From Sarcocystis neurona (Eukaryota; Apicomplexa; Conoidasida; Eucoccidiorida; Sarcocystidae): a stretch of DNA of 64,000 nucleotides. A program made the position numbers and the translations under genes. Below the pieces are notes generated by a model. The model was not told the DNA's origin, made no database searches, and saw only the letters and a list, made by a program, of their open reading frames with translations. Each line of letters starts with the position of its first letter. Position 1 is the first letter of the stretch. The stretch spans positions 682,541 to 746,540 of the forward strand of contig KL647292.1 of the NCBI GenBank assembly GCA_000727475.1, in the 5' to 3' direction. Positions 13,601 to 23,838 of this stretch are shown piece after piece.

Positions 13601-15113
13601 CTTTGAAAGAAGCGGCGTGGGGCGGGGCTCCACCTGCAGCAGCAGCTCCGAGTCTTCCTCCTGCCCCGGGTGCAACAGCAGACGCAACCGCCGGGAGAGG
13701 AGCGCCTGCTGCAGCAGGCCGCCCTACAGGTACGCTCTGATTGACAAACGTATGTATGCCTTTCCTTCCTCCTTTGCCCGACCCTCCCAGGCCTCTCGAA
13801 GCCGCAGCAGTAGCAGCTGCTGTTGCCGCTGCAGTGCCCGGCAATGCTGCTGCTGCTCCTGCTGCTGCTGGCGGAGGCGGCAGGGAAGCAACTTGGTGCA
13901 CGGCTGCCCGCCTCCCGAAGAGACGCACAGCGCCTCCCGCAGGGTTAACGGCGGGGTCCCTACTCAGGCTGCTGCTGTTCCTGCTGTTGCTGGTGCTGGT
14001 CTTGTTGCTGCGTACCGCTGCTGCCTCCCCGGGAGAAACGGCGGCAGCAGCTCCTCTCTTTCCTCTTCCTCGTCCGCCGTCTCCTTCTGCGATGCTGCTG
14101 CTGCTGCTAAGAGGCGGCGGAGGGGGCTGCTGCGTCACTTCCTCGCTGTTGCCGCCGCTGAAATATGGAGAGGCATTACTTCCGGCTGCCGCTGCTCCTG
14201 CCGGGGGAAGCGCAGCAGCTGCTGCTGCGACTGTTCCGGCGGACATCGTCCCTGCTGCTGCTGCAGCTGCACTGCCTCCTCCTTCTGTTGCTGCTGCGCC
14301 TGTCGCTTGTGCTGCCTGACCCGCCGACGAAGAGCAAGGGAGTGGGAACTCTGCTGCACCTCGTCCTGCGGCTGCGGTGATATCTTCCTCTTCTTCCCTT
14401 CCTGCTGCAGTGGACAGGCCGCCGCGAAGCGGGGGGGGCGGAGGGACAGCGGCAGCAGCCGGAGTAACCGCAGCACCAGCAACAGCAGGCGGAGGGGGAG
14501 GGCGAGGAGGCGTTGCAGCAGCTGCTACAGCGTGACGAGGAGGAGGCGCAGCAGCAGACGGAAAAGGAGACGAAGAAATGGCAGAAGGAAAAGGAGTGGA
14601 GGGAAGAGCAGGAGCAGCGACAACAACAGGCGGAGGAGGAGCTGGAGCAGCCTGAGCAGAAGCAGAAGCAGCTGCGGTAGGTGAAGCAGAAGAAGCAGCA
14701 GCAGCAAGACGGCAAGGAGGAGGAGGCCGGGGGGTGCCAGCAGCAACAGCAGGATACGGAGCAGGCGCAACAACGGGCGGAGCAACGCCAGGCGAACGTG
14801 CTGCAAAAGCAGCAGCAGCAAGAGAGGGGAGTTCGCCTGGCTGTTGTAGAGGATTTCTGTCAGTGCCCTGAGAAGACGAAGAACCAGCAACAGCAGCAGT
14901 ACTTCTATTCAGGAGAAAAACTGAAGCTCTGCTATCTCTTTCTCTGCCTCCTCCTCCTTCATCTTCGCTGCTGTTGCTGCTCATCAGTGTAGCCGCAGCT
15001 CGTTTGCGCAGCCGTGGGTCTGCTGCACCAGCAGCAGCCATTTCGGCGTCGTCACCTTCCTCTTCTTCTTTTTTCTCCTTTTCTTCCTCCTTTTCCTTAA
15101 GACCGGGGCGCAT
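4679..15113 (-). CDS. METTL14: METTL14-like subunit of the mRNA N6-adenosine methyltransferase (MT-A70 family), seven exons
   Basis: Partner of METTL3 in the nuclear complex that deposits m6A on mRNA. Exons, in minus order: 15113-13598, 11525-11167, 9165-9010, 7836-7744, 6858-6655, 5954-5734 and 4835-4679. All phases match, giving 902 codons including TGA. The last six are recognised by family motifs: [19 protein letters not shown] and NTPSMCIQ (exon 2), [17 protein letters not shown] (3), [10 protein letters not shown] (4), [16 protein letters not shown] and [14 protein letters not shown] (5), IHANLDTD and [11 protein letters not shown] (6), [13 protein letters not shown] with a Gly-rich tail (7). 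Exon 1 is assigned by phase, composition and a good polypyrimidine acceptor; it is Ala/Pro/Ser-rich and lacks a recognisable domain. The start is the first in-frame ATG (15113) after an upstream stop; a further 5' exon is possible. Catalysis in this family is thought to lie in METTL3, yet DPPW is intact here. Confidence 0.93.
5735..5953 (-). other. METTL14: C-terminal part of the MT-A70 domain in METTL14-like exon 6
   Basis: The exon (5954-5734) starts after TTTCAG and encodes [12 protein letters not shown], an acidic turn, [31 protein letters not shown] and WVTVGCELG. In the METTL14 family these segments form the end of the Rossmann-like fold and part of the RNA-facing surface. The donor AC|GTAAGA contains an in-frame TAA two codons past FDAK. 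Without splicing the protein would end there. Splicing restores TYASYFEGD, which matches the family continuation, so the internal stop is intronic. Confidence 0.9.
6100..6240. repeat. Short AT/GT-rich simple sequence in a METTL14-like intron
   Basis: The stretch is dominated by TATA, TGTA and CATA steps. It lies in the intron between exons 5 and 6 of the METTL14-like gene. Small Tyr/Val/Ile-rich frames read from it are artefacts of the repeat. Confidence 0.6.
9180..10170 (-). other. C+T-rich intron tract (G+A-rich on the plus strand)
   Basis: The plus strand is strongly purine-rich at 9180-9380 and 9850-10170, so the coding (minus) strand of the METTL14-like intron is pyrimidine-rich just upstream of the DPPW exon. 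Charged Glu/Lys/Arg frames on the plus strand here are a consequence of this bias and are not genes. Confidence 0.7.
10260..11100. repeat. Degenerate TCTA/TGTA/TATA microsatellite block
   Basis: Long runs of CTATCT, ATATAT and TGTATA-like steps occupy most of this block, inside the METTL14-like intron 9166-11166. No coding sequence is supported. Confidence 0.85.
11576..12470. repeat. CAG-rich array in METTL14-like intron 1
   Basis: Interrupted CAG repeats (AGC phase on the plus strand) fill this stretch. They leave long open frames on both strands: Cys/Leu/Ala-rich on minus, Gln/Ala/Ser-rich on plus. The block lies between the proposed exons ending at 13598 and starting at 11525. A charged plus-strand frame at 12362-12664 sits in a purine-rich part and is probably not coding. 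Confidence 0.85.
12740..13520. repeat. TATA/CACA microsatellite block
   Basis: ATATAT, ACACAC and TGTATA runs continue from about 12740 to 13180 and again at 13300-13510, including a (CA)n run near 13441-13470. The block is intronic in the proposed METTL14-like model. Confidence 0.85.
13598..15113 (-). CDS. METTL14: Putative first exon of the METTL14-like gene: low-complexity Ala/Pro/Ser extension
   Basis: This exon gives about 505 residues starting [19 protein letters not shown], then runs of Ala, Pro, Ser and Gly broken by acidic and Arg patches. The open frame continues to about 15260, but the first ATG is at 15113. The proposed donor is GCAG|GTGCTTG at 13598/13597 (phase 1). It fits the CTGTGCAG|CA acceptor at 11525, where the composition ([10 protein letters not shown], poly-Ala, poly-Ser) continues. 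Membership in the same gene is inference; it could belong to a separate minus-strand gene. Frame choice is supported by its charged interludes, because CAG arrays leave other frames open too. Confidence 0.5.
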
Positions 15114-15260
15114 GCAGAAGCAGCAGTTCTCAGAAGAAGCCTCAACAGCAGCACTCGGTGTTTCTCCTGGAGCAGCAGAGGGCGTCGTCGACCGAGCCGC
15201 AGCAACACAGCAGGAAAACGTCAACTGCGGGTCACGAGTAACAGCAGCTGTCTTTTTCAA

Positions 15261-16244
15261 GAAACACGGCTTTCTTCTTCCTCAGCATCATCAGCTTTCT
15301 TCTCTCCGTGGCATCAGCAGCACGTGCTCGACCCTGTTTCTTCTTCTCCTGCAGTAAGAGCATTGCACTGGTAACCGAGATCCGGTGTAAGGCAGCAGCC
15401 CCGGTATCGCCGTCGGCGGGCGGCGTACGTACACTCGAAAAGGTATTTTCGCCAATTTCACCGTCGCACTGTCACCAGTTTTCCCCTTTAAAAGATTTTC
15501 GGGTAAAAAAAGGAGAAAGGGGCGCCTCTGAAAACAATCCTGCTTCTCCTGCCGCGTTCCCTTCACTGTCTTCTGCTCTGCTTTCTTCGTTGTGTCATGA
15601 TACGGTGTTGAAGATTCTCTACACGCAGGCGGACGCAGAATCTGGTGAAAAATGCAGACCGACATACTTAAGGGAGAAGGAAGACAGCCGAGTAGGCGAG
15701 TTCCTGTGCAGCTCCAAGAGAGCAACTAGCCATTTTTATAGAGAAATGTCACGTTTTTTCCCGCCAGAAGCTTGTAAGAACACGGATTTGCCTGTTCTGT
15801 ATAAAACAAACTGACTTCTTCCTTTCTGCGAGAGTCGTGCGGAAGTGAGGTGCAGAAACCGGAGAATGTCACATGCGGAGGGAGAAAATATATCTGGGGT
15901 CAACACATAGCCACGGACAGGCAGTACTTGTGAACAAGTCTCTGGAGGAAACGTGATACGTTCCTGCCTACAAGGAAGTCACACAGAGAAGGATTGGGAA
16001 AGAGCCTGCGGTGGACCGCTCATGAGCATAACATTGACGAACAAACGAAATTCGTTAGTCTCAGTCCAGGCAAAGTTGGGAACGACGGAGGATTTTCATC
16101 ATTTATTGCTCGTAGTCGTGGAACTCTCTGTTGGCGTCGTCCTTCGGGACGCCGACGACACGCGTAAAGAATGTTCAGCAGCTCGAAGCCAAACAACGGC
16201 GACACGACCACGGGACAGCGTTTTTCCTGGTTGCCACAAATTGT
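15261..16244. other. No recognisable gene
   Basis: About 1 kb of mixed-composition sequence lies upstream of the METTL14-like first ATG. Open frames of 139-168 codons exist on the plus strand and one of 144 on the minus strand. None shows a recognisable domain, a strong splice pattern or a clear start. It may contain the METTL14-like 5' UTR, a non-coding first exon and its promoter. A single TACGTACAC half-palindrome occurs at about 15425. Confidence 0.5.
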
Positions 16245-16560
16245 CTATGACTTCACTTCTTGTCTTCCGTGTTCGTGTAAAACATCAGATTGCAACCGAG
16301 CAAACAAAGGGACGAGCCGACTTCTGCGGAAATACACTTCTGACAGTGTTTCTCGGAGAAGCAAATGTATAAGTAAAATACGTGTAATCATGTAGCTCGT
16401 CCTACGCAGTTGTAAGGATAGTCAATTTATGTGCCTCGAGACGGATGTACACACATTCGTTAGATAAAAACCTTTCGAACATGGCCGTGAGACGTTCGTT
16501 TTCCGAGTAGGAGGGAACGGTGACAACATACGCGGCCGACCGCATGTGATCCGTTCCGCT
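16245..16560 (-). CDS. Unidentified protein, C-terminal two exons (candidate)
   Basis: Exon 16560-16406 follows TATGCGCACAG and encodes 51 residues including MRSAAYVVTVPSYSENER, LTAMFERFLSNE and VYIRLEAHKL. It ends ..GC|GTAGGA (phase 2). Exon 16323-16245 follows TTTCCGCAG and reads SRLVPLFARLQSDVLHEH to a TAG stop; it restores the phase. The intron would be 82 bp. The composition is that of an ordinary soluble protein, unlike the repeats around it, but I recognise no family. The exons upstream of it are unclear. It could be the 3' end of the minus-strand gene suggested by the candidates at 18938-19888. Confidence 0.4.
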
Positions 16561-16634
16561 CTGTGCGCATAGAAGGAGAGAAATCTTTTGACGCACGCTT
16601 ATTTGTGCAGATTCACACGAAGGAGACAGCAAAA

Positions 16635-16680
16635 CTAGAATTTTGCAACTTTGGATAAAGCGGCAATCTCGCGGACGGAT
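16635..16680 (-). CDS. Short candidate exon, unidentified
   Basis: After ACACTCGCAG, one base and 14 codons read SVREIAALSKVAKF followed by TAG. The phase (one base needed) fits the end of the candidate exon at 18938, giving a protein ending ..TTEP-SVREIAALSKVAKF. Alternatively a weak donor inside it would join it to the exon at 16560. It is too short to be sure. Confidence 0.25.
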
Positions 16681-16779
16681 CTGCGAGTGTCCGGATCCCA
16701 TGGGCATTTTCTCGGTGGACGACGGGCGTTAAGTACCGTGTCTCTTTGCGTGCGTGAATCACGCATGCTGCTCCCACAA

Positions 16780-17480
16780 ATTATTCATACGCATCATGAA
16801 ATATTTTTGCATGTACGTGGCATATACGTAGATGCGCGTGTCACTTTGACAGTGAAGAATAATAGCTGTAAGTTGAGACCGCTACACAGAGATGCTACAC
16901 ACACACACACAGACGGCCCGTACCGGTATGATAGATGATGCACTTCTTCTACCATCAAAACAGGCCCGTCGGTTTGTTTACTCTTCTCTCTCCTACGCAT
17001 ACATGCGCCTCAGTACGTACAATAACAAGCATATACACATCTTTGGACGCCTGTTGCCTGGTCGGTTACATAGATGTGTAGGCGGGTTCACACCGCGGGC
17101 AGAGAAGACGCGAACGTGTGTATCTCTCCCTGTGTGAATGTGCATTCAAAAAATTCTGCGCACACAGTGTCCAGGACATGTGGATATGTAGATTTACCCT
17201 GCACACGGGGGGAGCGGGAAGGGACACGCCAAGGTACATCCGTACGTGTCTGCATCTCTGTGTCTATCTGCACTTTCGGAAATCAGTAGTGTACAAAGAG
17301 TTGTATATCTTCGGAAACAGGTGTATATCAGTAAATGTATGGATTTTTGTCGCTGTGTGCACTTCTGGCTAAGTACAAGAGCGTTTGTACACCAACAGGC
17401 GTATATTTCTTCTGAGACATGTGTATACCCCAGTCCGTATCAGCGTCTCTCTGTATGTGCGTGAATGGGAAATTGTAACA
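16780..17480. other. No recognisable gene; mixed sequence with TGTA/ACAC steps
   Basis: Only short frames rich in His, Cys, Val and Ile occur. A (AC)n run lies near 16896-16910. If the minus-strand candidates at both sides belong to one gene, this is intron. Confidence 0.4.
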
Positions 17481-17589
17481 ACGTCAGTATAGGAAGACTG
17501 CGTACGGGGCGTCCGCGTCCCTCCCGTCTAGGCGCGTTCTCCGGGCCTGCAGAGACTGCCTGAATTTTGCACGTTTTCATAGAAGCTTC

Positions 17590-17650
17590 AAGCTGTGTGT
17601 GTCGTCGTACATCCAGTCTCTTTTTTTTCCTTCTCCCTGCAAAGGAACAA
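17590..17650 (-). CDS. Candidate exon, frame uncertain
   Basis: After TTCCTTTGCAG at about 17651, one frame reads GEGKKRDWMYDDTHSLKLL to a stop. A second reads a basic stretch that stays open much longer, to about 17440. The polypyrimidine tract and acceptor are plausible, but no family is recognised and phase cannot choose between the frames. Confidence 0.2.
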
Positions 17651-17929
17651 CCCGAACTCGAGCCTACTCCTACCACAAACACAATTCCCCACCCAAAAAA
17701 CGTCTGTCTCTCTTTCTTCATCAGGAGCGCCTGCGTACACAGATATACGCCGTGGAATACACGTGTAGATTCGTGTGTGTGCAGCTTCAGTAAATGGTGT
17801 GGCTACGGAAGACCTGCAGCCACGGCGCATACGTACAGGTAGATGAACATACTTATGTACTACTCAGAGGGAGCGTACACTTCTAACCCGCAGTAATGCC
17901 GCACCTGACACATCCGCGTAGACCCACGC

Positions 17930-18480
17930 GTCCTTCTGATTTCGTGAGTGTGTATGTGTATAAATGCAATTCTGTGTCTCCTTATATCAATATACCTGCG
18001 CTCCCCCACATACGTGTGTGTGCGTGTGTGTGTGTAGTTCACACCACACATGAAGCCTTTTCCCTCTGCATTAGCTGCGTCGTTGTCTTGTAGATTCAAT
18101 CGCCGCCGTGCATCCTTCCTGCGTTTGCTTCATACACAAGTTATGTATGCACACTTCCATGAAGGTCACTTAAAATTCTCATATCCAAATGTCTATATAA
18201 CACATAGGTACGTGTATGTATATATATACGTGAACCTGTATGGACCCCCCGCTTCGGGAACTGCTTTGTACAGAGGCTCACTTAAAACTCTTCTCCACAC
18301 ACTCCGTCCCGTGTGAAGACTTCGAATACTTCCTTTTTTTCTCTCTTTCTTTCCAAATGCACACGTATATTTACACCGCTAGAAACATATATATGTATAT
18401 ATATATATATATTCTCTCACAAACATGCATACAGAGTGACGTATATGTATGTATATATATATATATCAAGATACCGCCCA
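17930..18480. repeat. TGTG/TATA microsatellite stretches
   Basis: Short blocks of GTGTGT, TATATA and GTATAT alternate with ordinary sequence, notably 18005-18040, 18205-18235, 18388-18412 and 18440-18470. No coding sequence is supported. Confidence 0.6.
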
Positions 18481-18937
18481 CGAGTGATCCTGCGGCTACA
18501 CTTGTATGTATCGTGACCCCCCTTTTAGACAGGTGTGCAGGCACGCTCCTCTCTACCTCTCTGTGTATCGACCTGCTTTCTGTCTCTCTCTGCCTTTATA
18601 TATGTATATGGGCACGCCATTTGGAGGGAAGACGAAATTCGTAACTTCCCTTCAATCAAGGTTGAATTCATTCTTTGCTTATATGGATACAAGTCTCTGT
18701 AAGGGTTAACGTCGTTCTCTCTTTGCACGCGTACGCCGCTATACTTTCGTCTTCTGTGAACTATAGTTCTGTCGAACGGTGTAGTGACAAAGCAGCACGC
18801 ACGTGTAGAGGTCGAAGTGTGCTGCTACCAACCTACGGACATGTACAGGCGTTTATACAAAGGACTTGTTTATTTTAGTAGATAGGAAATGTATACAGGT
18901 ATACACGTACACACAGACGTATGTATATTATTCTTAC

Positions 18938-19888
18938 GGCTCGGTTGTCTCGCAGCTGACACTGCCAGTGCCAGGCTTTAACTCGGCAGTATAGAGCTGG
19001 CTGGAATCTTCCACGACAAGTGAACAACAGACGATACTTGAGCAGCAGTAGGACTAGCGCACCACCAGTTACCAAGCGCGATGTGTAGCAGAGAGACGTG
19101 CCGCGCAGCATCAAGACTGGCTGCAGCAACGCCCTATTGATAGTCGTTCTCTATCTGTCTCTTTACTGTACACCTGTATATGCACCCAGCCAGGGATTCG
19201 TCAAACGCGTGTATGTGGAAACCCCTGGCCAAATACACAGACGCCCAGTTGCAGAAAAGCAACAGCGCCACCGTCAGCAGCAGCGGCAGCAGCAAAGAGC
19301 TCTTGAGGAACCCTTGTGTCGGCGGCAGCAACGCGAACCACCAATTTCAGCAGCAACAACACCAGGAGCAAATAAAAACTAGTCGTAGTACAAAGCAGCA
19401 GCAGCAGCAGTAGCGACGTGGAGCGTGAGCAAAACTACAGGGAGCGGCACACACCTCTCCACAACCGTGTGTGGCGAGCGTGTAGGAGTAGCAGCGGAAA
19501 CAGCAGCAGCAGCGCGCCACAGCAGCGGCACCGCACGAGCAACAAGAGGAGGGGAAGATGCAGCAAAAGCGCGGGCAGCCAGTGGCTTACTCGGCAGTTC
19601 GTAACAGACCGCCCGAGCGCAGGACAACGGCTACCAGATAACGGGCAAGAGCTGGAGAGTCGCGTGCGACAGTAGCACGGCAGCCGCGGCAGCAGCAGCA
19701 GCAGCAACAGTCAGTAGTACCCTCGGCGGGGGAAGCCGCAGCAGCGGTCACGACAGTACCAACACAGCAGAGCAAGGAAAAACACGTGCACACGCTTCTT
19801 TTGTACGTGAGACTTTGTACTACTCGTTCAGGTCTTCCTGCGGTATCTTCTGAAATGTCGAGGCGGCGGCGTGGTTCTTTTTCATGAG
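18938..19888 (-). CDS. Unidentified protein, two internal exons (candidate)
   Basis: Exon 19888-19824 follows GGACACCGCAG and reads LMKKNHAAASTFQKIPQEDLN, ending GA|GTAGTA (phase 2). Exon 19000-18938 follows GAAGATTCCAG and reads QLYTAELKPGTGSVSCETTE, ending CC|GTAAGA (phase 2). The phases join cleanly (..QEDLND-QLYTAEL..), and the sequences have ordinary protein composition. The 823 bp intron between them contains a CAG array (19255-19720), as in other genes of this window. I do not recognise the family. Upstream coding probably lies at 19.9-20.5 kb, where several frames compete. Confidence 0.45.
19255..19720. repeat. CAG-rich array
   Basis: Interrupted CAG repeats run along the plus strand. 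They lie inside the proposed intron between the exon candidates 19824-19888 and 18938-19000. Gln/Ser/Ala/Leu-rich frames on both strands are repeat artefacts. Confidence 0.8.
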
Positions 19889-20553
19889 CTGCGGTGTCCG
19901 TACACTCAAGGGGACAGCGCACTAGGTGGCCGGCGATGGTCTACGGTGTCTATGGGCCTTTTCCAACTTTTCCTGCTTCTTTAAGTCCAGTCTCTTCGCT
20001 CCGCGTTCTGAGCCGCTTCTTTTGTGCGCACAAGCTCTCGGCAGAGCAGCAGGCACGGTAGCCGCGGTCGATTGCCGCGCCTCCTGCCACCTCCCTACCC
20101 CACTCTCCCGGGTTTACGTCTACTCCGCGCTGCAGCTTTCTGAAAGTAAATCTCGAGAAGCCGACCTCTCTGATATACGGAAAAAAATCTCGCCCGTATA
20201 CACTCCCTTCCACGCTGCAGTGTCGTCTGGGCAACCTTCTTTTCTCCTTTCTTCAGCCGGGAACTCGGTGTCTGCGCGGCTGCGTGTTACTGCTGCGTGC
20301 TGTGTCTCCGCTGCAGGAACTCTCTCCCCTTGCACACTCCTACCTTTTGAGCGGTTTGTACGGGCAGGCACGTGCGTCGCCGTGGAAAAACAGAGAGAGC
20401 AATGCGGCTTGTTCCTGCTCGCCGGTGGTCCAACACCTGAGGAGAGAGCTGCAGAAGGAATGTGCGCAGCATCTGTAGAGAAATTTAGGGTCGCGCGTTT
20501 AGCAATTCTCTGAGCATTTTGGAGTTGCCTAGACGGCTTCTGCGCCTCACGGG

Positions 20554-21090
20554 GTGAGCCGTCTCAGAAATGGGGACACGCTGGGGGAGAGAGGAAATTT
20601 TTTAGAACCGACCTCCTCCCTCTGTGCGCGACTTTCGTCCCAGTTCGCATCCCTCCCCCCCCCAGTACCCCGACGTCTTTTCTCCTCCAGCTCATTTCCT
20701 TTGTTCTGCAGATTATCTTCCCAGCCACTCTCCAGGACTTCTGTTACTTCGGTCACTCCTTTTCTACGAAGGCAGAAGGCGGTCTTCCCTCTGGACGTGT
20801 GCGAAGGAGGAGAATTTCTCTGTGCAGCGGTCCGCCGTGGATTTTCTGCTGTAGAAGCGAAGGAAATAAGAAAATTTCTAGAGAACGCCCCCCTGGGCCC
20901 GTCTGGAAGCATCCTCCTCCTGTTCGAGTTGCTGGTGCTGTTGCTGCCTTCATCCCACCTCCTGCTGGGCTGCAGCAGCCGCGCCAGCAGACCAGCAGCA
21001 GCAACAAGGGCCGCAGTGCTTTTTGCTAGGGAGGTCCCGTTGCAAGTCTGCCGCAGGAGGTCACCGCAGCAGCAGCAGGAGTAGCCGGAG
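20554..21090 (+). CDS. Low-confidence plus-strand exon candidate, possibly an N-terminal targeting region
   Basis: One frame stays open for 176 codons without a clear ATG. Its first half is rich in Ser, Arg and Leu (PRRLFSSSSFPLF, FCRLSSQPLS), which would suit a mitochondrial presequence. Its middle (RRGFSAVEAKEIRKFLENAP, about 20840-20890) looks like ordinary protein. It lies upstream of the ATP synthase d-like gene on the same strand, but no splice connection could be established. The minus-strand frames here are also open, so this is only a lead. Confidence 0.2.
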
Positions 21091-21225
21091 CATTAGCGGG
21101 AAGGCGCGGGAAGCCACGCGACGGGGGAGCGTCGCACGGGCAGCGACAGAAACAAGCAGCAGCGGCAGAAGAAGAAGAAGCACCAGTATCCACCCGACAG
21201 CAGAACCCACAGCAGAAACACATCT
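20930..21225. repeat. CAG-rich array
   Basis: A short run of interrupted CAG/CTG repeats with GCAGCAGCAG blocks. Frames are open on both strands. No independent sign of coding was found. Confidence 0.7.
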
Positions 21226-21589
21226 TTACGCTGTAGCCACGTGTGGAGAAGTCGGATCGCTTTCTCGCTCTGTGCGCTCCGCCATGCAGGCCTTTCTCCG
21301 CAGGTCAGTCCGGTCGTCCATCTCTCTCTGCGCTGCTGCAGACAGGGCAGCAGGGGAAAGGGGTACTGTCCTCAGAAAGGTATATATGTGTATACTCCTA
21401 TATATATAGATAAAGAAAGGGGGAACTGTCTTTATGTATATGTATGTGCTACGTCTGCACAGGCGCATACATACGCAAGTACACGTACAGACACACAGTT
21501 GTGGAGTGAAGAGTCTCTTTCCTGACGTCTCTCCGACTCCTACTCTATACAGCAAAAACGTATACAAGTTGTCCTCCACACACATATAT

Positions 21590-22790
21590 GTTACTCTGCT
21601 TGTGTGTGTCTCTCTCTCCGTCTACCCGTGCAAATTTTGCATCTCTCTCTCTCTGTGTCTTCCTCTCTTTTACTTCCTCTGTGTCTCTTCCTCTTTCTCT
21701 CTCCGTGTCCCCCTTTCTTTTCGCTACCGTGTTCTCCTCTCCGTTTCTCTCTTCGCCTCTCTTCCCGTCACTCTCGCGCTGTCTACCTGTCTGTCGCTCC
21801 ATCTTCCCCTCTATCTTTCCGTCTACCTCTTTCTTCCTCATATTCTCTCTCTCTCTTGTCTTGGTGTCTGTCCCTTTCTCTCTATCATTCTCCCTCTCCA
21901 TATTCATCTCCTTCTCTTCCTCTACCGAGTTGCATTTCTCTCTTCTATCTGTCTCTCTGTGCGTCTCCATCTCCATCTCTCTGTCTACGCCTTTATCTCT
22001 CTTCCTCCCTATCCACCACCTTCCTCTTTATATCTCTCTTCTCCTCTATCTGCTTCTCTATCTCCCTTCTATCTTCCTCTCTCTGTCTACCTCTTCCTCT
22101 CTACCTCTATCCCTTTCTCTCTCTATCATTTTCTCTCTCTATCGTTTTCTCTCTCTATCATTTTCTCTCTCTACCCCCTTCTCTCTCTATCGTTTTCTCT
22201 CTCTACCCCCTTCTCTCTATCCCTTTCTGTCTATCCCTTTCTGTCTATCCCTTTATACTTCCTCTCTATACTTCCTCTCCACCCCTTTCTCTGTCTATCC
22301 CTTTTTCTTTCTACCCCTTTCTCTCTCTAGCCCTATCTCTCTATCTTTTCCTGTCTACCCCTTTTTCTCTATCCCTTTCTTTCTCCGTACGTGTATCTTC
22401 CTCTCTGTACTTGTGTCTTTCTCTCTGTACTTGTATCTTTCCCTTCTTCTATCTATTTCTCTCTCTGTGTCTGTCTTCCGTCTTTCTGTTCCTCTCTACA
22501 TCTTTCCGTGTGTCCCCTTTTCTCTCTGCGCCTTTTGTCTTCCTCTCTGTTCTGTCTTTCTGTAGGGCCCTCCATCCCTGAGTTCCTCTCTCTCTATCGT
22601 TTCTATCTTCCTGTCTGCGTCTTTTTTTTCTCCGTCTTTGTGTCTGCTGCTGTGTCCATCTCTTCTCCTTTCCTATATGTGTGTCCCCTCTCTCTTTACC
22701 TCTTTCTATTATATCCCCTTCACTCCATCCTCTTTCTTCCTATCTTCCTCTTCGTCTTTTTCATTTGTTCGTCTTCGTCTTCCTTTATCT
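21590..22790 (+). repeat. Long pyrimidine tract (CTCT/TCTATC), about 1.2 kb
   Basis: Almost purely C and T on the plus strand, with units such as TCTCTCTCTATC and CTACCCCTTTCTC. Three overlapping frames are open for about 300 codons each, rich in Ser, Leu, Phe and Pro. Openness in all phases shows the composition effect rather than coding. By the pattern seen in the rebuilt genes it is probably a plus-strand intron or transcribed upstream region. Confidence 0.9.
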
Positions 22791-22910
22791 TCCCTTCGCG
22801 TGCCCACCGGGTATTGGCAGTGCCCACCCGCACAACACTTCGTAGTGTTGCTGCGAGGAAGCTGCGGGTGGGAAGACGCTGCTGCCACGTGCTTCTGGAG
22901 GGAAATTTCG
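22791..22910 (+). CDS. Candidate exon between pyrimidine tracts, frame uncertain
   Basis: This 120 bp block of balanced composition interrupts the C+T-rich tract and ends ATTTCG|GTGAAG. One frame reads TGYWQCPPAQHFVVLLRG and CFWREIS. A second reads LRSVAARKLRVGRRCC. A third, starting after TTCGTAG, ends in phase 2, as needed by the first exon of the ATP synthase d-like gene at 24642. No family is recognised. Confidence 0.3.
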
Positions 22911-23219
22911 GTGAAGTCGTTTTGTCTCTCTCTCTCTCTGTCTTACGACGTTTCTCTCTTTTTCTGTCCGGGTCTCCCCGCATGGGGGGTCACTGCCCGT
23001 CGCGCCCCTCCTGCCCTGCATGCACGCCGATGCAAGTATGTATTTGTACTCCTCATGTGTCACGCGAACATGCGCGTATATGTATATGCTCCTCTCAGCC
23101 AAGACGGACGTAGCAAAACATTCCACACAGGTGGTCCTTCGCTCGCCCTCGTTATACGCGCGCCTTTGTTTGGGGGGTCTCTCTTCTTTATTCGGATTGC
23201 CCACGTCCACACATACGCG

Positions 23220-23760
23220 GGGACACACGTCTGTATACCTGTCTCTATATGTGTGTGTATATATGCATAGACAGGGACGGATCCCGTAGACCCACACACA
23301 CGTCGGCGCAGTGTATATACATGTGCATGTGTATCTCTCTCTACATGTGTATGGTCGTCTGTTTCCGTCTGCACATATACGTATACATATAAACATATTC
23401 AAACGTGTATACATGCATGGCGACTTATAAATGTATATGTGTGTGTCTGTGTAGTGTTTCGACGTGTCCACATATACATATATATATGTAGGTGTTATAT
23501 ATGTGTATATACATGCATACGGATTCAAAGATATATATGTGCGTGTCTACAGATACGTGTACACATATATATATATATATATATAGTTATGTGCACTTGT
23601 GTGTGTGTACATATATGTATATATATATGTATATATGTATAAATGCATATGCACGCGATTCTATTTGTGGATGTATATGGTTGTATACATGCGTGTGGCT
23701 CGTATCTAGATATACATATATATATATATGTACACTCGTGGGCGTACGTGTATTCTTGAT
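23220..23760. repeat. TGTA/TATA microsatellite block
   Basis: GTATAT, ATGTGT and TATATA steps cover most of the stretch, with an uninterrupted TA run near 23566-23585. No coding sequence is supported. Confidence 0.85.
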
Positions 23761-23838
23761 ATTTACTTGTAAGGACCGGCACATCAGACTGCAGAGTTCC
23801 CGGTTTTCTGCAGCCGGTTTTTGCAGTAAAATGAGCAG

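Noticed and set aside
13512..14684. 390-codon plus-strand frame, Ser/Arg/Cys-rich
   Set aside because: It is antisense to the proposed METTL14-like first exon and arises from CAG/CTG composition, with no non-repetitive islands.
21434..22581. Three overlapping 300-codon plus-strand frames
   Set aside because: All three phases are open because the tract is nearly pure C+T. The products are Ser/Leu/Phe strings.
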